This document shows positions 22,901-36,179 of a stretch of 64,000 nt of DNA, one piece after another. The notes beneath the pieces are model-generated. The model was not told the origin of the DNA, did not search any database, and was given only the letters and a program-made list of their open reading frames with translations. Origin of the DNA: Ciona intestinalis (lineage: Eukaryota; Chordata; Ascidiacea; Phlebobranchia; Cionidae); NCBI RefSeq assembly GCF_000224145.3, contig NC_020169.2:3988957-4052956 (forward strand). Reading direction: 5' to 3'. The first letter of the stretch is position 1. The number at the start of each line of letters is the position of its first letter. The position numbers and the translations under genes were made by a program.

Positions 22901-25900
22901 GTCATCTGAACACGAGGCAAGTAAAGTACCCGAAGGATCCCATTTAATGGCGTTGACTTCATTCTATAAATGAAATGTGTAAAGCAAACATAAGTTAATA
23001 ATTGACTTGAGTGTCAATAAACGGAAGTTAATTAGTAAAGAGTTCGTAAATTGCGCCACCATATCACAATATTAATAGCCTGTTGTTACTTTCAGTATAT
23101 AGAAAAGTAAGCTATTCAGACCTATTTATAAATTCCAGGTCTATTCTACGCGTATAAGCTACTTATAGTAAAACGTAACTCCATTCATAATTTAATGTTG
23201 TAAAATATATAAACAAGCTATTAAAAAGGGAATTTAAAATATCAGTGGTCGGCGATTTTTACAGATATTCTTTTCCACCTTTTACATATATTCATTTACT
23301 CTCTATTATAAAGTAATAAATGAATGAAACTTACAGAATGTCCATCAAATGTTTTTACTGGCCTATCCAGACCAAGCCTACACACATGGATGCTCATGTC
23401 TGTTGAACAGGACGCAAAGCAAGTGTTGTTTTGCCAATCCACATCTAATGCTGGGGCTGTGGAGGGAAGTAGAGAATTGAAATTATTCAAAGAAGTGGAT
23501 AAAATGAAAAATCAAACTTTGTAATTTGTATTTTATGAATGAGATTTATGCCAGAGATGGAGTATAAAATCATTTGTAATACCTAAATCTTATTTTAAAC
23601 AGCAAGAATTTCACAATAGGTATTGGGAGTAATTTTACAAGAGCATAAAGTTAATAGTTGTTCTTTACGATGTTTGGGAAAATTCTTAAGAATACCACTA
23701 AAAGTAATGGAACAGTAAATGTCAGTGAAATTTAACAATTTCGGTTTCAGTAAAAGATTGATCACCACTAATGTATCAACAGACTTACACTACATACATA
23801 ATTGCTTAACCATGTTTATCCATTAGTACAAATACTATTTTTGTTTGTTGATCTACCGATGTTTTTTTTTTGCTAAATGCTGTAGGAATTAAACTTAAAC
23901 AAATAACGACACAAGGTAATAATAATGATGTAATGTTTTAATAACACACCATTTCAACCATTTGAGTCTTTTTTAAAATGCTAAAAACAAGTCTTTTACT
24001 GACATACAAACATCACCATTACAACTATGGTAAGCCTATAATAAAGGGATTTGTGGGCTGATATTTAAATATTTGAACCAACTTCAAAGGTTGCAACATG
24101 TAACTTTTAAAACAATGGCAACACTGTAGGTGTTAGTACCCCATTTATAGTATAGTGTTCAATCATATTAATCAATAAAGTTTTCTATGTTTGACTACTA
24201 TGAGCAGGACTGCATTTTGACAATGTCACCCCGGATTTTATTGAAAATCCTGACCCCTACAGTTGTGCGTGGTTACTATATCCGCTTATGTTACCTTGGT
24301 GGAACGGAAATTGTTGTTTTGCTTCGCCCGTTGTAGCGTCCCATATTATAGTTGTCTTGTCAACACCAGCACTAAGTATGTAGTTTCCTTTTTTGTTCCA
24401 TTTCAAAGCAAAAATTGGACCCTTATGTTGACCCAGGACATTTTCGAGTCGACCTTTTTTAAGGAAAGGAATGCATTTATAAATCTGATGTAGACTAAGT
24501 TTATAAATACAGATCGAAAACTTTGACAGCCACCCTGGCCCTTAAAGGTAAATTAAAAACAATCAATAACTTTAACGAGAAATTCTTGGATTAAGTGCGG
24601 AAAATAGCTGCACTAAAATATGAGAAATACACTTTCTTAAGAAATTGAATAGACAAGACCGGATGGTTGCTTGATTTATTTAACTGTGCCAGAACTGTAA
24701 ACAAACTGTGACAGTGAAGCAGTACATCATGATGGATTAGGAATAAGGCTGGCTTCTTACACTCCTAGTACTTTAGCCCACTCAAAGTTCAACCAGGCAT
24801 GAAAAGAGATAAGCTTACTTACCATTAGTTGCCCATAACCTTGCATAACCATCATAAGATCCAGTAGCTAATAATGTTCCATCACACTGTAAAGGAAAAC
24901 ATGGTTTATTAGTAACAATGTTGTAATAATAGAGAACAATTGAATAGGACTGACTCCTTAATTGAATTTATCAACTTAAATCTCTGTTTTTTATTCATTA
25001 GATTAGAATAATATTTACCTTATGTGCAGAACCCATGTTAAATAAGATTTTGGTTTATTATTATAAAGCAGACTTACTACTGCAAATAAAACATCAGAAA
25101 TTTTTGCCATAGGGCAAAGTTCCACTACGTACATGTTAAATTGGCTGTTTGAGGATTTTGTAATGCTCTTAACTCGGCAAAGTGGATTTCAAGGACCTGG
25201 GTGTGTGTGGTGTTGCTTAAACCAATGTGATATGTATTGAAAATCAATACCAGAATATCGCTTCTTTATAATCAGTTTGCATACAATATAAAGTAGGCAG
25301 ATGAAAAGTGTTCATACTCACATTCCAATCTAGTGAGGTAACGTCTTTATTACTTGGAACTTCTTGGTTTCCATCTTTAATGCAATGTCGTAAAACCAAC
25401 TGTTGCCTCGATATAGCAGCACTTGGACTAGCATTAACAACTTCCTCTTTCATGTTCCATATACGGGCAGTTGAGTCGCCAGATCTGCAAATAACAAGTT
25501 AAGTAAACAAACCAGTTAAAGGGCAAGAGGCATAAATAGGGGCCTAACATTTATAAAAATTGATGTGCCAATTTTACGCTTTATATAAGATATTCACAGT
25601 ATTGATCAGCAGGTTATTACTCTTACATGTCAATTTGTATACAGTACAGAACCCTTGTGTGGTATTATGCATACATATCATGTATAACCATGTTAGAAAA
25701 ACAAAAAGGTATTAACAAAAACTAGAAACCACAAATACATCACCACAATATGAAATACTACTGGCACAGTGGTGGAATTAGCTTTAAAAGGAATTAAGGA
25801 CTGACGTTAATCAATACAAGATTTATGCATTTTGGCAATAACAACCTGATATGACTATATAATCAGCCTTTGGCCGCGACATTGTACTGTGGTTGAGTTG

Positions 25901-28900
25901 AGTATAAAACAAGCACTATATAGAAACTTACAAGAATAGGATTATTTTGAATTTGGTCCTACAATAACAAATTAGTCATCTTTTCAGAAATGACCATTGC
26001 ACAAAAAGCAGTTAAGGTAATTTAAACTAATTTGTACATTAAAAAACAATAGATGTAATTTAACAACCATCTAATTAAAACCGCAGTAATTACCTTACAG
26101 CCATAAGAGTAATCATAAGTTAAGTGTGATCACAAAATAATAGATTACCCTGAGGCTAGTAGGTCCTGTACGGGATTCCAGGCACAAATAAAGACTTCAG
26201 AATCATGGCCCCTTAAAACTGTTGATTTATTCAATGAAACTGTGATGTCTGAATGATTTAAATCGACCTCCATTGGTTCACTTTGCTCGTTTGGAGTCGC
26301 ATTTGTTGCATTCGTAACTGTAATAAATACATGGGGATTATAGAACATTAATTAAACATGTAAACAAATTCATATATATATATATTGTATTTGGAATATT
26401 TTATGTCTTTATAACTGTAGACCATTTTATGTAGTTTAGAGTAGTTAATAAATAAGTAATTTTTTAAAAGCAGAGAGTATGTACTATAGGCAATGGCATG
26501 TGCGTAGGCTAATGTCTTTAATCTTTATTACTGTAGATGTCAGGTTTGGTTCTTGCTTGTTACATTAATGGCTCAAATCTCATAGAGGGCTACCAAATAA
26601 ACTTCAAATGAGTGATTTACGATGTACAGCAATCTTAAGTCTCTATATCATTTACACTGCATTAAAACTAATGGCAATTTTTTACAACATGTTACTAAAC
26701 AGTTCTTATGCTTGCACCGAATTAACAGAGTCATACCATGACTCAAGATAAGGCAAATACTTAACACCTACACACCAAGACAGATAAGATAACACGAACA
26801 TACTAACCCTAAGTGAGCAACTCATTTAACTAAACAACAAGAAATCATATAAGGACATATTACCTACTGACCACACAACTAGAAAGTGTAAAGTTACCAA
26901 CTGCTTTATAATTTAGCTTTACCTATAACAACAGTTATCTTAATGTGTTGGTATTAATACTCCCTTTGTTCAACATAATAGGTTGTTTTGTGGCAATACT
27001 GGAAATCTACTGATTACTTTTAGGGGGAACACACAGGAAGTGGGAGTTATGTACTTTATGCAATCACAAATCAAATAAATCTGTTTTAGGTGTTGTACAC
27101 AAAAAGTGCAAACCAGTTCATTACGTGCAGTTCGACGAACAGCTCAACACAGCAGACTAACAACAACAAAGGGAAGTATATGAAGTCACATGCTGCGTAT
27201 CCTGGCTTATAGTTATCGAGAAAAACAACAACTTCTTACCTAGAACACTGTGTTGGCCATTTGTTTGAGGGCTTTCCTGCTTAATATTAGCAGTAGGAGT
27301 GGTGGAAGTAGGAACAGTAGGCGTGTTGTATGACGATGTGACGGAATTATTGTTCGTTGCTGTAGTATCGGTTACAGTTGTTACAGTTTGACAACTGTCA
27401 TTGGTTGATACAGAGTTCACGGCATTGCCGTCTTCAGCTTTCTCCAATTTTTCCTTTTTAAGTTTCTCAGCTAACATTTTCTCATGCAGTTGTTGTTGCT
27501 TGGCAATAACTACATCCGGCATTACAGCATCAACCAGGGATAATCCTTCAGTGAATCTTCCTTCATATACCATTCCATCCTAACAAATAAATACATATAA
27601 GTTGTCATATATAAAATAGAAATGAGATATCTATTTTCTCCATCTTCCCATTTGGCAGTAAACATTTTTTTTACAGAATTATATAACTGTATCACAAGGA
27701 CTCTATAACAGTGTTGTCAATTGATTAAGAAACAATTAGGAAATATCAGACTTAGAAGGAATAGTAAGCCTATTTCATTTTACCCACTGTACTATAAATA
27801 AGTTGTGACAACAATGTTTGTAAAACGATTGTGTTCACATGGGACATATTAAGTATTGTTGATCAAAAAAAACAGAAGATCAGGAAATGAAAATTTTACA
27901 TCACACTATTGCTTACATACTTCAGTGCTATGTAAACTGCTGCATAAAACAACCACAATAATGTTGCAGTGCCAGCAATAAAACCCACAACAAGCATTTT
28001 CTTAGGAAATTTTACAACATACAACTTTACAACCGATAGTTACATTAAGATTAAGGAATGCAAATACAATTATTCTATATACATATACGGGTGAGCTCCT
28101 ACAGCAAAGTACGTCAGGGAACTTTAGTTTTAGACCACAGTGACATCATAATTCATAATGTCTTTTTGACACCATAATTATGTGACTTGATGCATAATGA
28201 AAGTAATGATATGGCAACACAATATTCAAGAGTGGCTAATATATATATTGGACTTTGACATAGATTGCTTATGGCAAAGTGGTGATGTTCCTGCTTCCTG
28301 CTGCAACATATAAATTCAAGGCATAAATATATTTATATCTATGCAGTGAATACTTACTTGGTTAATGCTAATCTCAGCTTCCACATATTGTAATCCCTTT
28401 TGAATAATAGAGATGAGTGCAGCAGGTGGTACAAGAGCCCCATTTATATTTGATTGACTGATGTGAGATTCGAGACCAAACATGAACGCACTGTGTTGGA
28501 AACCTAATTAAAAGATTAACACCAATTAGCACAGCTCTCTTATTTCAGTGCACAGTACTAAAAGGGCTAATATAATTAGATTATATATATACTGCAAGAA
28601 TGCATGTCTATATGTCTATAGTGTATGGTATTGGTAACATATAGATATCTTGTGTTGTGATTCCAATAAAAATATATAGTGTATCTCTGTAGTATGGTAA
28701 GGTTATATGAATATTGTAGTATTGTGATATTAATTTATTTAATTTCTTACATTCTAACATTTAAATTACAAAGCATTGTTGTGGAGAACAAAAAAATGCA
28801 ACTATACATAATACATTGAAACAAAACATGCTAGATTTAAATGTACATAAAACTAAACTGAGAATAAAATTCCCATTGGTGTATTATATGGAAGAGGCTC

Positions 28901-29915
28901 CAACGGGTTTAGACGGACAGTCAACATCTAACAACATCAGTCACGTGGAAAATTTGTTATCCTGTCTCTCATGTCATCATTTCCGCTATGCGCTGATACA
29001 TGAGCACAGTCTAATGTACTACGGTCTGCTTAATCATGGCTTATACTCTTTAGATGCTTTGTGATGACTGCAGTATTGTTAAACCACACACACACATGGT
29101 GCAATTGTGGTTTCTATGAGGCATGAGAACAATACAGACCACAACAATGTATTACATAAACACCATCTAATATTATAAGGTTTTCAATGCACTTAACATT
29201 GGGGTAGAAAAACAACAATACCCCTTGCTTTTTTCAAGTAATGACCTTAGATTTTTAATGATTAAATTCTCCAATCTTTTAATGGTAAACAGAGTACACA
29301 ATATAAATGTTATAGTAGGTTGAGATTGTTGTTGGATTATATATGAGTTAAACATTAGGGGTGCCAGGAAATGGGAGATTTAGGCATGTGTTGGGCTAAC
29401 CAACACTGTTGGCCCACTACTATATTATCACTATATAAAAATTAGCTATAAATAAACTTAAATACCATGTTCACAGTGATTCAGCAACCAAGTTACCATG
29501 GTTACTGTTACTGTGTTGGTATTACATCATTGGCTGGTTGTGACATGATCATTTACAATAGATTTTGTGTGCATAGGAAGACCGCAGTACAAAGATTGAT
29601 TTATACAGGTATGGCATACAAATTATAAATATAAGTCCACATAGGCACACATCTTTTAGAAAACTAGGGTGCTCTTTAGGCCATATACCCATGCAATTAC
29701 CTATAATTGGTGCAATATCCCTAATTAACTTGTCTTAATGTTTATCCAGATCATTCACATGGGGGATTATAACCAATTCCAGGGCATGCATGCATACCTT
29801 TCTCAGGCACCTATCTTTGCCAATCAGTAAAGCATGATAAAATTAAAACAAACTTACCGGATTCCTGTAGATAACGATAAACGAGAAAATTCACCTCATC
29901 AGACGTAATACTCAT
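19991..29915 (-). CDS. TBL1XR1: Transducin beta-like 1 (TBL1X/TBL1XR1), complete
   Basis: TBL1 proteins are nuclear exchange factors of the NCoR/SMRT-HDAC3 corepressor and also act in Wnt target transcription. Thirteen coding exons on the minus strand: 29915-29858, 28503-28358, 27579-27240, 26317-26149, 25484-25322, 24886-24823, 24453-24295, 23456-23335, 22963-22889, 22459-22332, 21957-21792, 21290-21189 and 20017-19991. Phases agree, giving 572 residues. The N-terminal LisH and F-box-like region ([18 protein letters not shown] pattern, here SITSDEV) is residues 1-70. Residues about 85-205 are a Lys/Glu then Thr/Asn/Pro-rich linker. A WD40 propeller starts near residue 215 ([16 protein letters not shown]) and ends VCVLDLRK in a 27-base last exon 1.2 kb from its neighbour. 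Longer than human TBL1XR1 (514), similar to TBL1X; a single ancestral gene is likely, so the symbol stands for the pair. Confidence 0.96.
20684..20730. repeat. SINE 3'-part fragment in TBL1 last intron
   Basis: GATGAGGTCCTACAGCGTGG followed by CACGCCAGGGTCC resembles, on the opposite strand, the GGTCCCATGGCATGCCACTG...GGACCTCACC block that closes the SINE at 22511-22866. Confidence 0.45.
22153..22153. other. Single ambiguous base
   Basis: One N inside a TBL1 intron; no coding effect. Confidence 0.99.
22511..22866 (+). mobile_element. tRNA-derived composite SINE in TBL1 intron
   Basis: The plus strand has box A (TGGCTGAGTGGTTAGGCA) and box B (GGTTCAATGCTCGATAC) about 30 bases apart, as in a tRNA. 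Then come CCTTGGGCAAGACTGTTATC, a middle part, and a closing block GGTCCCATGGCATGCCACTG to GGACCTCACCC. Pieces of the same closing block recur at several sites. It lies antisense in the TBL1 intron between the 22963-22889 and 22459-22332 exons. Composite tRNA-related SINEs have been described in Ciona; I did not compare it with them. Confidence 0.7.
27625..27793 (+). mobile_element. Decayed palindromic MITE in TBL1 intron 2
   Basis: Keeps the interior CCCATTTGGCAGTAAACATT and AATTATATAACTGTATCACA blocks and ends TTTTACCCACTGTACTATA. The left terminus is eroded. Confidence 0.55.
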
Positions 29916-32900
29916 GATTCTTACTTGCCAAAGCGACAAATCCGTTATTTTTTCAGTTTCTTCACTGTGTATAATTCCATTTAAGTACAGACCAGTTCAG
30001 TATAATTGCACTAATGTGATCTGAAATAGAGGGATTAATGTAAAGGTGCTAAATCAAATGCATGAGCGGAACCTATCATAGAGTCTCCCAAGAAGTTGAG
30101 AGTAAAAACAATAATGTGACATCACCACACCCTGCCTGACTGAAGCAGATTAGGATGATGTGTTTTGTTATGTCACATTGGCCATTATTGGGGATGTTTA
30201 TGTGGCTTAAAACGGTTTTGTGTTAAAAATAAACAAAGTGAAAATGTTGCAGCTTTTATTTGGTGGGTGGGGATAGAAAAGGAAGTTCACATACTAGGTA
30301 CTTATAATTCCGAATGTTAAGGTTCATAAAGCACACCCAGTCACAGCACACAGCATCCGCTGTCGCGCGCACACACACGCACGACCGAACGGACTCACAT
30401 GCGCGCACAATACTAGCATGACCTCTTTTGCGCCTGAAGCGTTGGGCAGGACCATTTAAACACATGGGGTGTCGCGTGCACGCCCATACAATTTCTTTTT
30501 ACAATCAACACGAGAATAATGACAGACGGTCAGAACCATTTCGACGACGGGGCGCTCAGCTTAAATTCCCCTCTTGTTTCTCTTTTATCCTTTTGCCTCT
30601 CAAGCATACACCATGTTTTAAAACATTTTCAGCTCTTTCTCTGTTTATTTCTTCTGTCCATAGTCCTACATGGACCATAGATCTTTATGGGACAACAGAC
30701 ACAAAACCTAGTATTGAATAACTCATTATACAAACCCAACATCCTATCCAGGCCCATAGTTCAATTGAATACTGGACAAACAAAACCTTTTTATATATCA
30801 GAAGATAGCATACCATTATAGAGTAATCCAAGACCTCTCACAAACATGTAAAAAGCACTGACAAAACAACAACGACAGCAGTCTACGGCAAATTCTAGGA
30901 CTAAAGAAAAATTATCTACCACTTTGCATTATAGATTCAGACACACATTCCAGCTGCCCAAACCTACATTTATTTATTAGAACAAAAGCAAATATGTTGT
31001 TACTCTACAATAAGGTCATGGGATCTCAATTACTATTTCAATATCACAAATTATTACTTACTATGTTCTTATAAATAGTAATATGGGCTTCCAGTAGGTC
31101 TAAATCGACATATGAGGTGTAAAAAACACTATATTATTTTGAAAAAGCAAAACACACAACCTATAAACTATAAGAATACAAACAAATATAATTGACTTAA
31201 ATCTTTACACATTCTCAAACAATAAATCGAAACCTCTTATTTAACTTTATGGTATAGTATGCCTATGCCATATATGGCTTGTTTATACCGTTGCAAAGCA
31301 TAGGATATTGTATAGTCTGAACTTAACTTGGTTAAATCAATACAAAGTTTTGAAATACTTTGAAAACAATATGCCTACATAACATAGCACAAATAGCCAT
31401 ACAGAAAACCAAAAACTAAGCCTACAAGCACACAGGCATTGAGGATAAAGTAAATTTTACGATCTTACCAAACAGAGAGCAAATAACACGATAGTGCACG
31501 TAGAGTTTCGAGTTCATACAGCACAGGCTTATATAATCCAAATGCTTCACAAATCTAACTCAATACTTAAATACGACAGTTCATAGCCATTAACACTTGC
31601 TGTTACCGTCTGACTAACCGATATCCGAGCAGTTTACAACCTGCCAAACGAGTCAACGTACGACACCGTGCCAGATCACGTCGAACTTCGGAGTGGGAAC
31701 TTCATATACCATCGCGTAATACATTAGTAAACAACATTAAACGAAGAATTGCAGGAAATAGCACGGACTTCTCAGCTGAATAGATTTGCGCGATCTATAT
31801 GAAAACAGTGCTACTAAATATGCACCTGAAAAAAATGTAAAAAGTAAATATTTAGTATTTAAACCTACAACTATTTCTGATTAATACGAGCACTATTGCA
31901 ATAGAAATACAGACCCTTTTACTTTGATGGTGAAGTTAATAACAACGCTTTAACGGTAGCACGTTCGTTAGTTAAATTACAAGAAGAGAAAGAGCTTAGT
32001 TTCTTTCCTATATCTAACAAGAGTTTCCGCGCAAAGATAAAACGGGCCAAAAGCGCTGTTGTTCCAGCAGTCACGCGCGCTATTACACACACACTTGTAG
32101 AGTGTTTATTAACGACGTACGCCGCGGACTGCGCACACACACAAAGAAAATCAATAAAGGTTTGAATGGCGTTACCAGCCTTTTTCTTTCCCGCCGCGTG
32201 CTGGGCGGTTTGTAGCCGCGACGTAGTCTTTTTTGAACGACGCAACCATTCGGGAATTCGTGGGGTTTTTCGCATGTATTTCAATAGAAGATAGAGCCGG
32301 ATAACAGCACCCGCGCGATAATGGTTTGTCCTATTCCAGCACAACGTGTCACAGGCTGTGTTTCAAGCCAACAGGGCAATTGGTTGCCAGTTGTGCCATA
32401 TTTTTACATTTGTTGCAGCCTTATGTTACATAGTTGTACCTTTTCAAATGTACAACTTACCTATAAAAGGTCAAGCAATTTGACTATTAAACTTTCGCTT
32501 AAAAACGGTAAAATAAAAAGGTATACCAAACACCACAGCAGTGGTATACCGCATCCGCACGGTACTGCGATATTGCGACAGAACCTAGGCTACCATATTT
32601 GGATAAAAAGCACTTGCTAAATAACAGGGAGCCGAAATTACCAATACAGAGAGTTTCCTGGCATTTTGTAGGCCATAGGCATAGAGGAATCCCAATTTCT
32701 TGTTAAACCTCATCCATACTGTACGCAATATGAATACGTTTAATTGACTATACCAAAAAGTTATAGGATTTCTGGGAAATAAAGAAACACATTTCGTGAA
32801 GTTTTACCAAAATGTATTTTAAATGAAGTCAATTGATTTTTTAAACCCTGAATTGGTATTCTTGTTTTCATAGTAATTTTTTGTTCCCTTAACTCAAATA

Positions 32901-35900
32901 AACTGTAAATTTTAAAACATAGGTAAACAAGTCGGTTAATTTCAGCAAAACCCAATGGCGTCCAAGGGAATTGCGCAACAACAAGATGTAAATAGTTTTA
33001 AATCAAGCGCGCCACCATACGTGCGTACTTTTGCACCGGGAAATCCCAACTTCGCCGAAGCGTTACAGATAAATGCCATGTAATGGTGTGACATTTAAAG
33101 CTACGACAACTAGTTAAAGTATTTTTAGCTAAGCCAGTTTGGCTTCAATATTGGGTTAATAAGGAACATGTCGATAATTTCGCGTTCGATACCAATTTAA
33201 GCGATAAAATCCAGAGCGTGTTTCAAAACCGAGAGCCTATTAGGCTATTAATGATGCAAACATAATTTAATTGTCCAGCACATGTGCCATGTGTTGAAAC
33301 GAGGTTAAACAAACACCACTTCGTCCAATTGTGACTTTTTTAATGAATAACAAACTTGTTATAGTACTGTGCAAGACAACACTACCGCCTTCGTATCAAG
33401 CGAATGCATCTGGCTTGTTTTTTTTTGCATTTTGAAGTAAATCAATTACTACGGTGTACAGTTTTAACTTCTAAAAATATTAGAAAGGCGACAGAACAGA
33501 ACCATGTATACACGAGATGAGAAGTCAAAAGCAAAGACAAAATTTGCCCGTTGCGTACCTAGCTGTTTGCTATTGCTCTCTTGCGTACCACAGCGGCAAT
33601 ATATTTTATATGTTGGGGACAGCTAAATAATTAGAACCAGCCAGTCCAACTACAATTTGTGGCAAGATTAACCGTTTGAATTGAACTATTTCTTACGATG
33701 AGCAACATATTTTAAAGACTCAATAAAATATTACGTAAGTTTTTTTGTTGCTTGGTGTATTCTATAGCTTCCTTACAGCAATTAATATGCATGTGTTTTT
33801 GTAAAGGGCCTATTTGTTATAAATATGTGCATGCAAATTAATATGTTATCTGTCAATAAAGTCCATATACGTTGGGGTAATATACTTGAACTGGCTATTC
33901 TGTACAAGTCCTATACTTTTTTAGCTGCTCTTGTTGGCATCATAGTTTTGTCTTTTGTGTAACTATAACATGTATGTTATAGTATGTACACCATATAATA
34001 ATATGCTATTTCTTGTCTCATGCTGTTTTACAATCTTTGACAAAAAAGTGCTTAGCGTGCACTAAAAAACATGACTTTTGCTTTTTGCCATGTTTATTGT
34101 TATTTCATGTTACCAGTGCCATCTACAATGTGTATATTTATTTTTTTGCTGATATTGAATTTAAAATGGAATATATATATATATATACTGTAAATATAAA
34201 CACCATTTAACGCTTTAATTATTCTTTATAGTTGTACAGTTTTAGTTTTATGTTCAGATATGCCTGTATGTGGTGTGCTGTGTCTGCTATGTGGTAATAT
34301 CCGCTTGATTAGTATTGATTAGATTACTAAGTGGTTACTGTACAGACTGGTACAGCCCATGTTTCCATTCATCCAACTTGTTTCTAAGTTCCATTCAACC
34401 AATACTTGGCTTTGTTGACAAAAATATCTGATAGGAAACACATCTTAAGAGAGACCTTTGGTATTTTATTCAAGCTGTAGTCTGCCTCAGGAAGTGTACG
34501 GCCAGAAAAGGATATGATGTCATTTAATGTTTGGTCCTATTGCTTTGACCAGTATTGCTTTTAAAGCTTCTCTTCATTTAATATAAATTGTAGAAATCAA
34601 ATGTTCTTGGTAATGTTAGGTTAGTTTTTTTCAAGTCTTAGTTATTTTTAGCTAGACGTTAACTGTCGTTTCATAACTTTGTTACGGTTAGCATTAAAAC
34701 AACCTATGTTTCAGTGATTGTGAAGTTAAGTAACTTTATAATACTTGCAACGATAGGGTTGATGTATTTATGTTTTGGTATGCTCTATCGCAGTGATAAG
34801 TAAAGTAATGTGACAGTTGTTGTAACATTTCTAAGAAATATATCTTTTGCACCACTTGTAAAGTAATTTGGATGATGTATTACTGTTTTAGACTTTAAGT
34901 TATTGCTGTTTTAGTTTAGTTCTCCTATAGTTGAATTGTGTAAAAAGAGAAAACATCTGAATTTGGTAAGTCGAAACGTTTGAGTACTGGTCTACTCACA
35001 AGCGTATAACTTTTAAAAGTATTTGTTTGTTCACTATTTTTATTAATTCCATAAACCTATTATCACTAATCACTATGACACTTATATATATATATATATA
35101 TACATAAGTTCTGAATTGCTTTTAGTATATGCTTCATGAAAGGAAAACACCATACATGAGTTTCCATGCTGCATATCAGTTCGCATACCTTACGATAAGC
35201 CGCCACAACAAATTAAGCCACACACGCAGGTCTTCTGTTGCTAACGCTAGCTTCAAATAAAGTAAAACGTCAACTCTATTTTCACGTTTAGCGCCGTTCC
35301 AAACCCCGCTTAAGATGCGTGAAAACGGCCGGATGTGATAGTTTAATTCTATTTCTAAACGTCACGTATGTGATAAACAGCAGACGCCCGATGCTTAAGC
35401 AATCTTAGATAACTGTAGTGACAAATGGATCTAGACACTGCAGTTAATTATACGGTGTAACGGTTTCTCTTCGCCTCAGTGAGGGACGCATTTCTGCGTG
35501 CCAACCAAGCGAGTCGGCAGTTTAAGCTTGCTTCAATTTTCGCGAAACTTTTTGAGGTTTGAAGCTTGAGGCGATCCGCCGCGAAAGTTCATCGCCAAAG
35601 AAGGAGATACAGCCTTATGTATTAGACCACAGCGATTTAAGGCTGAGGCGCGTACGTTGAACGTGCTGTTATTCTCCCAGTAAAGTCAGCAACAAAATCT
35701 TTAAAGTTATGTTTAGATATAAACGACCGCATCAGTATTAAATATGACAGTTACGTTATTGCCAAATATAGATTGGTATTTCACTTTATGTGAACGTGTT
35801 ATGCACAACGAAAAGATTTTGACTGTTAGTGTCTTTAATTTACCCAGAATCGACTACTAGCGTAAATAAATACTGTGATCAGACCACATAAAGAGAAATT

Positions 35901-35982
35901 GTAGCTTAAATTGTTTTGTTCACCAATAGGCCGTGTCGTGGGCGTTTTAAGGTTTAGTAATAGTGAAGGGAAAGTAACTGCC
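29916..35982. other. Long divergent intergenic region, TBL1 / PINCH
   Basis: About 6 kb with no supported gene. It should contain the promoters and untranslated exons of both neighbours. Two GC-enriched patches with CA/CG-rich short repeats (about 30350-30420 and 32040-32340) stand out and could be the TBL1 promoter side. A third, at about 35460-35660, is GC-rich just before the PINCH upstream first exon. TA microsatellites occur at 34168-34188 and 35080-35102. The longest frames here have no recognisable motifs. Confidence 0.5.
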
Positions 35983-36179
35983 ATGTCGTCAGTGCATTCA
36001 AATTCAAATAATGGTGACGGTGTTGTACTTCCTATACGCAGTGCAAAAGAACCGGGGTCAGTGGTTCCAGCGGAAAAGTTCGAATACGAACAAGAGCAGG
36101 CGAAGCAAGCTAAAGAACAACTAAACGGGAACACTGGTGGGCTACGTCACGTCAATTCCTTCGAGCCAGTTGTTCCAAG
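35983..36179 (+). CDS. LIMS1: PINCH alternative first coding exon (upstream)
   Basis: Opens at an ATG in good context (CTGCCATGTCGTC) and encodes about 66 residues (MSSVHSNSNNGDG... to FEPVVPR). It ends at donor AG|GTGGAT in phase 2, the phase the second PINCH exon (38681) needs. The sequence is hydrophilic and without a domain. Vertebrate LIMS1 also has isoforms with different N-terminal extensions, which supports the idea, but the donor is weak. With this exon the protein would be 392 residues. Confidence 0.55.

Noticed and set aside
30256..30721. Overlapping frames on both strands near 30.3-30.7 kb
   Set aside because: They overlap a simple CA/CG-rich tract, no splice-compatible partner was found, and there is no family resemblance. 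More likely promoter or 5' untranslated sequence.
31919..32344. Minus-strand open frame of about 141 codons in the TBL1/PINCH interval
   Set aside because: No recognisable motif, poor composition for a folded protein, and it overlaps a CA/CG-rich patch. It looks like chance openness in GC-richer DNA.
35080..35102. TA repeat as a possible promoter element
   Set aside because: Several equal TA runs occur in introns and intergenic DNA across the window. It is an ordinary microsatellite.
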